Shown piece after piece: positions 14,287 to 20,767 of a DNA stretch of 32,930 bases. Numbering within the stretch: the stretch's first letter is position 1; every line of letters starts with the position of its first letter. The position numbers were made by a program, and so were the translations under genes. Origin of the DNA: an uncultured Atopobium sp. GTDB taxonomy: Bacteria; Actinomycetota; Coriobacteriia; Coriobacteriales; Atopobiaceae. Under the pieces are notes generated by a model. It did not search any database. It saw only the letters and a program-made list of their open reading frames with translations, and had not been told where the DNA came from. The DNA lies in NCBI GenBank assembly GCA_938028565.1, contig CALIZS010000003.1, positions 1 through 32,930 of the forward strand. Direction: 5' to 3'.

Positions 14287-14576
14287 TTCTCTTCATAGAG
14301 CTTGTCCTCCTCGTACAGCTTCCGCAGATCCACCCCGTTCTCAAAGAGGTTGATGTAATCGAACACGTTGTGCACCCAGATTGTCACATCGACAACGTGT
14401 TCGTACGGCACCTCACGGCCATCCCAACCAGTCCTGATATCGAAATAGGCTCCGGTACTAAGATAACTGGTCATAAGGCCTCTTTCATCAGTAGGGAACG
14501 TTCCAGACATGTCGAAAGTATGTATGATCTGGTCTCCATCGATCTGGCCTATGAGAATCCCTGCCCAACGCGGGTT
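14283..14576 (-). pseudogene. 3' remnant of an unknown gene
   Basis: The minus-strand frame ending at 14283 reads like real protein for its last about 95 residues: G-Q-I-D-G-D-Q-I-I-H-T-F-D-M, then V-D-V-T-I-W-V-H-N-V-F-D-Y-I-N-L, and a charged tail. Further upstream the frame turns into Pro/Arg/Ala-rich sequence and runs into the divergent DUF3800 promoter and leader, and no ribosome site is seen. I take it as the C-terminal part of a gene that lost its start. The family is not recognised. Confidence 0.4.
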
Positions 14577-14682
14577 CGCGGGTAGAACGGCCAGCGGACC
14601 GCAGCCGCAGCTGGCGCGAACCGGGACCCGCCGCGGCTCCTGAGCGTTGGAGGCATCCGGCGCATCGACTCGCACAGCGGCC

Positions 14683-14711
14683 TTGACCGGACTTGGATCT
14701 GATGGTATAAA
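14683..14711 (+). promoter_or_regulatory. sigma-70-type promoter for the DUF3800 transcript
   Basis: TTGACC (14683-14688) and TATAAA (14706-14711) are separated by exactly 17 nt. Transcription would begin near 14718, just before the structured leader. Confidence 0.75.
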
Positions 14712-14723
14712 AGATTCAAATTC

Positions 14724-14782
14724 TGGGCTGGCCGAAAGGCCCTGGTCCACCCAAGGGCGGGGACGTTTTCCCCGCCATTTTT
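14724..14782 (+). ncRNA. structured leader RNA upstream of DUF3800
   Basis: Between promoter and start codon are two compact structures: GGCC-GAAA-GGCC (14730-14741, a GNRA tetraloop), enclosed by TGGG (14724-14727) pairing CCCA (14750-14753), and then an 8-bp GC hairpin (14756-14763 with 14769-14776) followed by ATTTTT. The last hairpin looks like an intrinsic terminator, so a short RNA of about 65 nt would form, with read-through into the gene. Conserved RNA motifs upstream of DUF3800 genes have been described. I cannot say which class this is. Confidence 0.6.
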
Positions 14783-14799
14783 GTATCCAAAGGAGAACG

Positions 14800-15480
14800 G
14801 TGGCCGAGCTGAGCGTCTTCATCGACGAGTCGGGCGATTTCGGGCCCTACGAGCCCCATGCCCCCTACTACATCATCACCCTGCTCTTCCACGACCAGGG
14901 CGTCGACATCTCCAAGCAGATTGGGCACCTGAGGCGTCACCTCGCCGAGCAGGGCTTCGCTGAGACTCATGCTATACACTCCGCCCCGCTCATAAGGCGC
15001 GAGAAGGACTACTCCGGGATGGACTTGACCGCTCGGCGCAAGCTGTTCAGGTCGCTGTTCAACTTCATACGATTGTGCGAGATCTCGCAAAAGTCGTTCG
15101 TCTTCAAGAAATCCGAGTTCCCGGACCACGACAAGATGGTATCCAGGATATCGCGCGAGGTGAGCATATTCCTGCGCGATAACCTTCCCTTCCTCCAGAG
15201 CTTCGACAGCATCATCGTCTACTACGACAACGGCCAGAAGGAGATCACCAACCTGGTCAACACACTCTTCAACGCGTTCTTCGAGGCTGACGTCAGGAAG
15301 GTCTTCCCATCGGACTACAGCCTGTTTCAGGCCGCGGACATGTTCTGTACGCTCGCGCTTCTGGAAACCAAGCTCGAGAACGAGGGCTTGAGCAACTCGG
15401 AAACGGAGTTCTTCCTGAACGCGAGGAACCTGAGAAAGAACTATCTAAAGCCAACCGCTGCGAAAAGGATCTTTAACTAG
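14800..15480 (+). CDS. DUF3800 protein (RNase H-like fold)
   Basis: A 226-aa protein beginning V-A-E-L-S-V-F-I-D-E-S-G-D-F-G, where D-E-S-G-D is the hallmark N-terminal strand of DUF3800. Further expected elements are a second acidic strand with Y-Y-D-N-G-Q (about 143-148) and Q-A-A-D-M-F near 180, where the Asp fits the third acidic position of an RNase H-like metal site. I chose GTG at 14800 because AGGAG lies 5-9 nt upstream and DESG then falls at the usual place; the longer frame from 14647 would run through the promoter and RNA leader. DUF3800 proteins are frequent on phages and islands and are suspected nucleases, but no activity is proven. The gene has its own promoter and leader RNA. 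Confidence 0.88.
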   Translation: MAELSVFIDESGDFGPYEPHAPYYIITLLFHDQGVDISKQIGHLRRHLAEQGFAETHAIHSAPLIRREKDYSGMDLTARRKLFRSLFNFIRLCEISQKSFVFKKSEFPDHDKMVSRISREVSIFLRDNLPFLQSFDSIIVYYDNGQKEITNLVNTLFNAFFEADVRKVFPSDYSLFQAADMFCTLALLETKLENEGLSNSETEFFLNARNLRKNYLKPTAAKRIFN

Positions 15481-15893
15481 TTGTCCGTTTCCTCACAGGG
15501 CGGCCTACCGTGACCGGCGAAACTTCCCTGCCTCGCCCTGAAAAGATGCGACCCCGGGTTCGGTCACATAGCACATGGATACCTGCGTGACTCGCCCAGG
15601 GGCAACGCCCCAAATGGCTGTTTTTTGCATGAAAGATAAAACCCTGGGTAGCTCATGAGTTTGATTTGTCTTCAAAATCATACAAGGCTCTGAACTGCGA
15701 AAACGCAAACGAGAGACCTCGGGGACAAAAAACGTAAACTCAGAGGGCGTGAGTTTGCCCGTGAGTTTATATATTTGTCCCGAGATTGTCCCCAAAAGCG
15801 CTCAAAAGCCCAGGTCACGGGATTCCGACCTCGGCGGCACTCGAAAAATGGCGCACCTTGCATACGCAGGCCCAAACTTCAGACTTTCTCAAT
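15481..15893. other. gene-free arm region before att copy 2
   Basis: No convincing gene. Short repeats stand out: GGGGACAA (15721-15728) with inverted copies TTGTCCC (15775-15781) and TTGTCCCC (15786-15793), and direct CGTGAGTTT at 15748-15756 and 15760-15768 with inverted AAACTC just before. Next to an att copy, these fit integrase or excisionase arm sites of the second island. Minus-strand frames here have no start signals or recognised domains. Confidence 0.4.
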
Positions 15894-15909
15894 CATTGAG
15901 TGGGAATAA
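15894..15909 (+). other. guaA-type attachment site, copy 2 (probable island/chromosome junction)
   Basis: CATTGAGTGGGAATAA repeats the core at 13285-13300 exactly, in the same orientation, and both copies are preceded by TTTCT within 10 nt. It codes for I-E-W-E-stop, the end of GuaA, without a guaA gene before it. The conserved clpB-dnaK backbone follows to the right, so this is the best candidate for the outer attR of the island array. Confidence 0.65.
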
Positions 15910-16004
15910 AGCCTAGTAATATATCCTTCATCATTTAGTGATAGACGTATTATTTCTTTACTTAAAGTTAGTTCATAGATATAGAATAATTTTTTGTCTA
16001 ATGT

Positions 16005-16499
16005 TATCCGTATTTTGCCTCTGCGCTCTATGAGCTGTTTTGTATGTCGTCGTTTACCTCGGTGTCTAAGTCTTCTACGTACAGACTGTACACCTGGAAG
16101 TTCACAGTCTAGTTTTCCTGAGTGTATGGCTCTATATATAGTGCTACAGCTGACAGGAGCGTAGGAAAGTTCTAAGTGTAGTCTTCCTGCAATCTGCTCA
16201 GGTGAGAAGTGGCGGCTACAGATAAGAAAGACAATACGTGCACGAAGGCTTGGATCATCTAGTAGTGTCCGTTTCTTGCAAGCCTGGCGTCGAACATCGG
16301 TTTTTCTCTGGGCAGTCGAGGCTCTGTAACAAAGATGCGCCACTCCAATGATTGACCAACCGTTTCTTTTAATCTCCCGTGAAATACTTGATTTGTTCCG
16401 TCCGAGCTTACGAGCAATCTGGCTTATACTTTCATGATTTTTCCACCAGACCATAATGTCTTCGCGCTCTTCAATGCTAAGATGGCTATAGTGACCCAT
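16005..16499 (-). mobile_element. IS30-family transposase, N-terminal half only
   Basis: From ATG at 16499 the protein starts M-G-H-Y-S-H-L-S-I-E-E-R-E, followed by I-A-R-K-L-G-R-N-K-S-S-I-S-R-E-I-K-R-N-G, the IS30 N-terminal helix-turn-helix, and later F-S-P-E-Q-I-A-G-R-L and S-T-I-Y-R-A-I. IS30 transposases of about 330-380 aa then carry a DDE catalytic domain after R-R-G-K-I-R-I, but here similarity ends at that motif (about 16005) and the frame runs through unrelated DNA into att copy 2, stopping at 15879. The catalytic domain is absent, so it cannot transpose. I use ATG 16499 rather than the longer frame to 16553 because the IS30 consensus begins there and GGA precedes it. Confidence 0.8.
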
Positions 16500-16555
16500 G
16501 GAAATCCTTTCAATGAACGTTGTCGTAAGCGCCATTGTAGACCCATGGGTCACTA
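16489..16555 (-). promoter_or_regulatory. inverted repeat that could hide the IS30 start codon
   Basis: TAGTGACCCATGG (16489-16501) and CCATGGGTCACTA (16543-16555) are perfect 13-nt inverted repeats. In a minus-strand transcript reading in from outside, the right arm would pair with the arm containing the transposase ATG, blocking initiation. Several insertion sequences use such hairpins to stop expression from flanking promoters. Confidence 0.55.
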
Positions 16556-16597
16556 CCTTGTCTTTTGTTGTTGCACTTGCAATGAGAATTCAAGCCG

Positions 16598-16677
16598 GAA
16601 AAGTGCGCCAAGTCTGAGCGATTTGCCGGTTTTCTCATCATGTCTGAGTAAGTTTACTCAGACATGATGCACTTTTC
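16598..16677. repeat. perfect 16-bp-arm palindrome within an outer inverted repeat
   Basis: CATCATGTCTGAGTAA (16636-16651) pairs perfectly with 16654-16669, leaving a 2-nt centre. An outer pair GAAAAGTGC (16598-16606) and GCACTTTTC (16669-16677) flanks it, and GTCTGAG recurs at 16612-16618. There is no T-run, so it is not an ordinary terminator. It may be a transposon end, a small non-autonomous element or an operator. Confidence 0.55.
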
Positions 16678-16716
16678 AGGCTCACAATCATGAACGTAAC
16701 GCTAAGCCGCACACAA

Positions 16717-16749
16717 AAAACCGCTGGTACGTCGTGTACCAGCGGTTTT
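16717..16749 (-). terminator. intrinsic terminator of the clpB transcript
   Basis: AAAACCGCTGGTAC (16717-16730) and its complement (16736-16749) form a 14-bp stem with a 5-nt loop. Read on the minus strand, it ends in six T. It lies after the last minus-strand gene of the clpB unit. Confidence 0.85.
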
Positions 16750-16802
16750 GTTCGTAGAGCTTAGCGCGCAGCAAGAACGCGCCTGGCGAGAAACCCGGTG
16801 GT

Positions 16803-17123
16803 CTAGCTCCAGGGATCGCGCTCAAAGAGTGGCTCGCTCACGGGACGACGATCTGAATACGGGTCGTAGCCGTCATCATCCTCGTTTTCTGCGCGAGCAA
16901 ACTCCGGGTCAACAACCTGCGCTTTCTTGGAATCCGTGTCCTTGTGCGCGGCGTCCTTGCGTGCTGTGACCTGCGGCGTAGCCGTTACAGCAGCGGCAAC
17001 CTGCGTCGCGGCCTTCGCAGTAGCCGTTGCAGCAGCTGTGACCTGCGGTGTAGCCGTCGCAACGTCCTCGCGTGCCGCGGTCTGTAGCTCGGGTTTCTCG
17101 GCCTTGCCAGCCTTATCGCACAT
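16803..17123 (-). CDS. small Ala/Thr-rich protein downstream of clpB
   Basis: A 106-aa protein: a short start (M-C-D-K-A-G-K-A-E-K), a central low-complexity part of repeated V-T-A/A-T-A/A-A-T units (about residues 20-60), and an acidic tail (E-N-E-D-D-D-G-Y-D-P-Y-S-D-R-R). I use ATG 17123 because AGTGAGG lies just upstream; a GTG at 17135 directly after the clpB stop is an alternative. It lies 12 nt from clpB and before the shared terminator, so it is probably co-transcribed with the chaperone. No family, signal peptide or membrane segment is recognised. The biased composition leaves some doubt, but the acidic ordered tail and operon position favour a real gene. Confidence 0.5.
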   Translation of the reverse strand: MCDKAGKAEKPELQTAAREDVATATPQVTAAATATAKAATQVAAAVTATPQVTARKDAAHKDTDSKKAQVVDPEFARAENEDDDGYDPYSDRRPVSEPLFERDPWS

Positions 17124-17135
17124 GTGCAGCCTCAC

Positions 17136-19718
17136 TTACTTCTTGCGAGCAACCAAGTTGCCGTTCTCGTCAGTATCAACCAGAACAGTATCACCCTCAT
17201 GCAGCTCACCTGCAATAATCAAGTTTGCTACCTGGTCTACAACGCGACGCTGAATGAGTCGCTTCAGAGGACGAGCGCCGTAAACAGGATCCAGACCGTC
17301 AAGGGCCAGCGCCTGCTTAGCAGCCTCAGAAAGCTCCAGCGTCATACGCTCGTTAGCAAGCCTACTACGAACATCCTTGAGCTGAATGTCCACGATGCGC
17401 TCGATGTCCTCAAGACCCAGAGGCTGGAAGATTACCACGTCATCGATACGGTTCAAGAACTCAGGACGGAAGGAGCTACGCAGCGCCTCCATAACCTGCT
17501 TTCTGGACTCCTCGTTGAAGCCTTCCGCGCCGGCACCAGCAATGAACTGAGAGCCAACGTTACTGGTCATGATAATGATGGTGTTCTTGAAGCTCACTAC
17601 CCTACCTTGACCATCGGTTAGGCGACCATCGTCCAGAACCTGCAACAAGATGTTGAAGACGTCAGGATGAGCCTTCTCCATCTCGTCCAGCAAGATGACG
17701 GAGTACGGATGCCTACGAACTGCCTCGGTAAGCTGGCCGCCCTCGTCATAGCCTACGTATCCTGGAGGCGCGCCAATGAGACGCTGGACCGAGAACTTCT
17801 CCATGTACTCAGACATATCAATGCGGATCAGCGAACGCTCATCGTCAAATAGCAGCTCTGCCAGCGCTTTTGCCAGCTCGGTCTTACCCACGCCGGTTGG
17901 GCCCAGGAAGAAGAAGCTGCCCAGAGGCTTGTTTGGATCTGCCAGACCTGCGCGAGAACGGCGGACTGCTGCAGCAACTGCGGAAACAGCGTCGTCCTGA
18001 CCAATAACGCGCAGGTGAAGCTGGTCCTCAAGGTTCTTGAGCTTGTCCATCTCGCCCTGCATCATCTTGGATACAGGAACGCCGGTCCACGAAGAAACTA
18101 CCTCGGCAATCTCGTCTGTGGTGACCTCTTCCTTGAGGATTCCGCCGTCTTCCTGCTTGGCGAGAAGGGCCTTTTCTGCCTCATCGTATTTACGCTCAAG
18201 CTCTGGAATAGTGCTGTAACGAAGCTCAGATGCCTGCGCCAAATCACCCTCGCGGGTCACGCGTTCCATCTGCGTCTTTGCGTCCTCAATCTGGGACTTC
18301 AAGTCCTGTACCAGGTCAATTGCGCCGCGCTCGTTCTGCCAGTTGGCCTTCATACCATCAAGCTTCTCCTGAGTTGTAGCAATCTCTGCGCGAAGGTTCT
18401 CCAGGCGCTCTTTAGAAGCAGCGTCCTCCTCTTTCATCAGAGCCTGCTCTTCGATCTGCATCTGAGTAAGCTGACGATCAACCGCATCAATTTCTGCTGG
18501 CATAGAATCCAGCTCCATGCGAAGCCTTGATGCCGCCTCATCTACCAGGTCAATTGCCTTATCTGGCAAGAATCGGTCAGAAATGTAGCGGTTAGAGAGG
18601 TCTGCTGCCGCAACTAGAGCTGAGTCCGTAATACGGACGCGGTGGTGCTGCTCGTACTTCTCCTTAAGGCCACGCAGAATAGAAATGGTGTCTTCAACAG
18701 AAGGCTCAGAGACAAGTACGGTCTGGAAGCGACGTGCAAGAGCAGCGTCCTTCTCGATATACTTGCGGTATTCATCCAGCGTAGTAGCACCAATTGCACG
18801 GAGCTCGCCACGAGCAAGCGCTGGCTTCAAGATGTTACCAGCATCCATGGATCCCTCGGAAGCGCCAGCGCCTACGATGGTGTGGAGCTCGTCGATGAAG
18901 AGGATAATCTGGCCGTTAGACTTGGCCACCTCTTTTACCACGCTCTTCAAGCGATCCTCAAACTCACCACGGTACTTTGCGCCTGCTACCAGGGCGGACA
19001 TGTCAAGCTCAACAAGCTCTTTGTCGCGCAGGGTACTTGGAACGTCGCCAGAAACAATGCGCTCTGCCAGGCCTTCCACAATTGCGGTCTTACCAACACC
19101 AGGTTCGCCGATAAGAACAGGATTATTCTTGGTGCGGCGGCTCAGAACCTGAATGGTACGGCGAATCTCTTCGACGCGACCAATAACTGGATCAAGCTTT
19201 CCTTGGCGAGCAAGGTCGGTCACATTGCGACCGTACTGCTCCAAAGCCTCAAACTGCGGTTTTGCATCCTGAGAGGTTACGCGCTCATCACCACGAAGCT
19301 CGTTGTAGACCTCTTCCACGCGCTTAGCAGTAACGCCGGCGTCGCGAAGAATCCTACCTGCATCAGTGTTGTCGTTTGCCAGCGCAGTGAGCAGATGCTC
19401 GGAGGTAACGTAGGAATCTCCCAACTTAGTGGCAAGCTTCTCAGCCTCGTTGATAACCTTGAGAAGGTCGTTGCCAATACCAATCTGTGCACCGCTTACC
19501 TTTGGAGCCTTTGAAATTGCCTGGTCCACCTGTGCAGCAATTGAGTCAGGATCTGCGCCAATCTTCTCCAAGATAGAACGCAGGTTACGCTCATTGCTGT
19601 CCAGCAGCGCCTTGAGCAGGTGTGTTGGTGCAACCTCGGAAGCCTCTACATCACCAGCAATACCAAGAGCTGCCTGCAGTGCTTCCTGGGCGGTTACGGC
19701 CCATTTATCTAATCTCAT
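17136..19718 (-). CDS. clpB: ClpB disaggregase
   Basis: An 860-aa AAA+ chaperone that, with DnaK/DnaJ/GrpE, pulls polypeptides out of aggregates through a hexameric ring in the cytoplasm. The N domain starts M-R-L-D-K-W-A-V-T-A. The first AAA+ module has Walker A G-E-P-G-V-G-K-T (204-211) and a Walker B F-I-D-E-L-H; a long coiled-coil middle domain follows (about 400-525); the second AAA+ module has G-P-T-G-V-G-K-T and L-L-D-E-M-E-K-A. The C terminus G-A-R-P-L-K-R-L-I-Q is also typical. Full family length and no lesions. The start has AGGAGG 9 nt upstream. It shares its upstream control block with dnaK (19777-19839), pointing to common heat-shock control, and is followed by a small gene and a terminator. 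Confidence 0.98.
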   Translation of the reverse strand: MRLDKWAVTAQEALQAALGIAGDVEASEVAPTHLLKALLDSNERNLRSILEKIGADPDSIAAQVDQAISKAPKVSGAQIGIGNDLLKVINEAEKLATKLGDSYVTSEHLLTALANDNTDAGRILRDAGVTAKRVEEVYNELRGDERVTSQDAKPQFEALEQYGRNVTDLARQGKLDPVIGRVEEIRRTIQVLSRRTKNNPVLIGEPGVGKTAIVEGLAERIVSGDVPSTLRDKELVELDMSALVAGAKYRGEFEDRLKSVVKEVAKSNGQIILFIDELHTIVGAGASEGSMDAGNILKPALARGELRAIGATTLDEYRKYIEKDAALARRFQTVLVSEPSVEDTISILRGLKEKYEQHHRVRITDSALVAAADLSNRYISDRFLPDKAIDLVDEAASRLRMELDSMPAEIDAVDRQLTQMQIEEQALMKEEDAASKERLENLRAEIATTQEKLDGMKANWQNERGAIDLVQDLKSQIEDAKTQMERVTREGDLAQASELRYSTIPELERKYDEAEKALLAKQEDGGILKEEVTTDEIAEVVSSWTGVPVSKMMQGEMDKLKNLEDQLHLRVIGQDDAVSAVAAAVRRSRAGLADPNKPLGSFFFLGPTGVGKTELAKALAELLFDDERSLIRIDMSEYMEKFSVQRLIGAPPGYVGYDEGGQLTEAVRRHPYSVILLDEMEKAHPDVFNILLQVLDDGRLTDGQGRVVSFKNTIIIMTSNVGSQFIAGAGAEGFNEESRKQVMEALRSSFRPEFLNRIDDVVIFQPLGLEDIERIVDIQLKDVRSRLANERMTLELSEAAKQALALDGLDPVYGARPLKRLIQRRVVDQVANLIIAGELHEGDTVLVDTDENGNLVARKK

Positions 19719-19776
19719 ATAATCACCCTCCTACCCCAAACAAAATCGTGCCGGGGACTGAATCTTCATCGGATTC

Positions 19777-19839
19777 TATATACCCCCAAGCACGACTTTT
19801 AATACATATCTAAGCGTGTTTGTAGTAGATTTTCTTATT
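19777..19839 (-). promoter_or_regulatory. clpB control region shared with dnaK
   Basis: A 22-nt stretch at 19818-19839 matches 27063-27084 upstream of dnaK with one mismatch, and the similarity continues through CTTAGAT(T)ATGTAT on the minus strand to GGGGTATA. An imperfect inverted repeat, CACG..CTT/AAGCGTG, lies at 19791-19817. Given hspR in the same cluster, this is the likely HspR-controlled promoter region, although the classical HAIR consensus is not exact. Confidence 0.6.
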
Positions 19840-19870
19840 GAGTTGTACTGAGCTTTTTCGTAGCCAGATG

Positions 19871-19906
19871 TTAAGCTTTTGCGTCACCCGGCTTTAAGCT
19901 TTTGCG
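19871..19906. repeat. 13-bp direct repeat between PIN gene and clpB
   Basis: TTAAGCTTTTGCG occurs at 19871-19883 and 19894-19906, and a weaker copy (TGAGCTTTTTCG) lies about 24 nt earlier. The regular spacing suggests duplicated binding sites or a small expansion. Function unknown. Confidence 0.4.
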
Positions 19907-19930
19907 GCCCTATTTCGCACCTTATTGCTT

Positions 19931-20377
19931 CTAAAATTTAGCCTCTTCATAGACAAGATTTTGCTCAGTCTCTATTGTCGAGAAAAACTCATGAGGTGTA
20001 AGCACTGGTATATCCGAGCGGACAAAATCTGCCGTGTTTCTTGTGACGATATAATCTGCCTTTATCTTTTTTGCTGCACGCCAAATAAGACAGTCTTCAA
20101 AGTCTTCCCACTGCTCAGAAAGCGCATTTGAAATATCTGCTCCATCAAGAGAACATATGTTAATCAGCGGAGATACTTCTTTTAGTATTTCCTGCATGTG
20201 AGCAGAGCCGTGAGCCTTAGCACCCACATAATAGAGATCCGTGTATGACTGAGCTGCTATCCATAGCTCAGCGTCCCTAAACTGCTTCATTATGAAAAGC
20301 TTTTTTGCATCAGCAACAAACTGTTCCCTACACAAAAAGACGTCCAGCAAAACGTTAGTGTCAATCAAGAGCTTCAT
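19931..20377 (-). CDS. PIN-domain toxin
   Basis: A 148-aa PIN nuclease: M-K-L-L-I-D-T-N-V-L-L-D-V at the start with the first catalytic Asp, a middle acidic residue in D-F-E-D-C-L (near 99), and D-Y-I-V-T-R-N-T-A-D-F (near 115-125), which completes the metal site. Such toxins cut RNA when the antitoxin is lost. The start could be ATG 20377 (best fit to family ends) or ATG 20383; both lie behind GGAGG in the antitoxin's 3' end, so the genes overlap and are coupled. Sits downstream of its antitoxin, between the ABC exporter and clpB. Family call firm; target unknown. Confidence 0.88.
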   Translation of the reverse strand: MKLLIDTNVLLDVFLCREQFVADAKKLFIMKQFRDAELWIAAQSYTDLYYVGAKAHGSAHMQEILKEVSPLINICSLDGADISNALSEQWEDFEDCLIWRAAKKIKADYIVTRNTADFVRSDIPVLTPHEFFSTIETEQNLVYEEAKF

Positions 20378-20702
20378 AGTCATTTGACCTCCACTCACTA
20401 ATTGCCTCTTCGTAGGTGCTGCCTCCCAAATCATTCCAAAATGACGCTGGCGCGGGAACTGAAATCTTCCCAAAGAGCGCCGAGAGCTCCTCTTTGTCCT
20501 TCTCGCTCAATTGGCGAGAAGATCCTTTGGCAGAAGATTCCAACGAAGCGCTTTCATGAGCATCAGGAAGCCTGCCTGTCACCAGCACATATTCAAAGGC
20601 AGCATTAATCAGCTGGGTGGTGTTTGACCCAAGCGATTCGAGAACCTCGGAAACCTGATTTTTAACTTCAACAGGAATGCGAGCGGTTACAATGCTGTCC
20701 AT
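20361..20702 (-). CDS. RHH (RelB/DinJ-like) antitoxin
   Basis: A 113-aa protein. Residues 4-45 fit a ribbon-helix-helix: I-V-T-A-R-I-P-V-E-V-K-N-Q-V, then L-G-S-N-T-T-Q-L-I-N-A-A-F-E-Y-V, as in RelB/DinJ antitoxins. The C-terminal half (W-N-D-L-G-G-S-T-Y-E-E-A-I) would wrap the PIN toxin. ATG 20702 is chosen because GGAG lies 5 nt upstream; a GTG two codons earlier overlaps the ribosome site. Its gene precedes and overlaps the toxin by 17 nt. It should repress the pair through the inverted repeat in its promoter. Confidence 0.82.
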   Translation of the reverse strand: MDSIVTARIPVEVKNQVSEVLESLGSNTTQLINAAFEYVLVTGRLPDAHESASLESSAKGSSRQLSEKDKEELSALFGKISVPAPASFWNDLGGSTYEEAISEWRSNDYEALD

Positions 20703-20714
20703 ATACACTCCTTT

Positions 20715-20756
20715 ACCTAGTTATATCATTGTATTCATGTATTACAACTAGGTCAA
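20715..20756 (-). promoter_or_regulatory. promoter and operator of the PIN/RHH pair
   Basis: On the minus strand TTGACC (20751-20756) and TACAAT (20728-20733) are exactly 17 nt apart. Inverted repeats ACCTAGTT (20715-20722) and AACTAGGT (20746-20753) flank the -10 and touch the -35, a good place for autorepression by the RHH antitoxin. Confidence 0.75.
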
Positions 20757-20767
20757 GAAGCAAAAAG

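Noticed and set aside
14647..14799. Longer N terminus for the DUF3800 protein
   Set aside because: It would be encoded by the promoter and the structured leader; the D-E-S-G motif belongs close to the N terminus, as with the GTG at 14800.
15505..15875. Two minus-strand frames of 96 and 65 aa
   Set aside because: No start signals or recognisable domain, and they cross the short repeats beside the att copy; treated as non-coding arm DNA.
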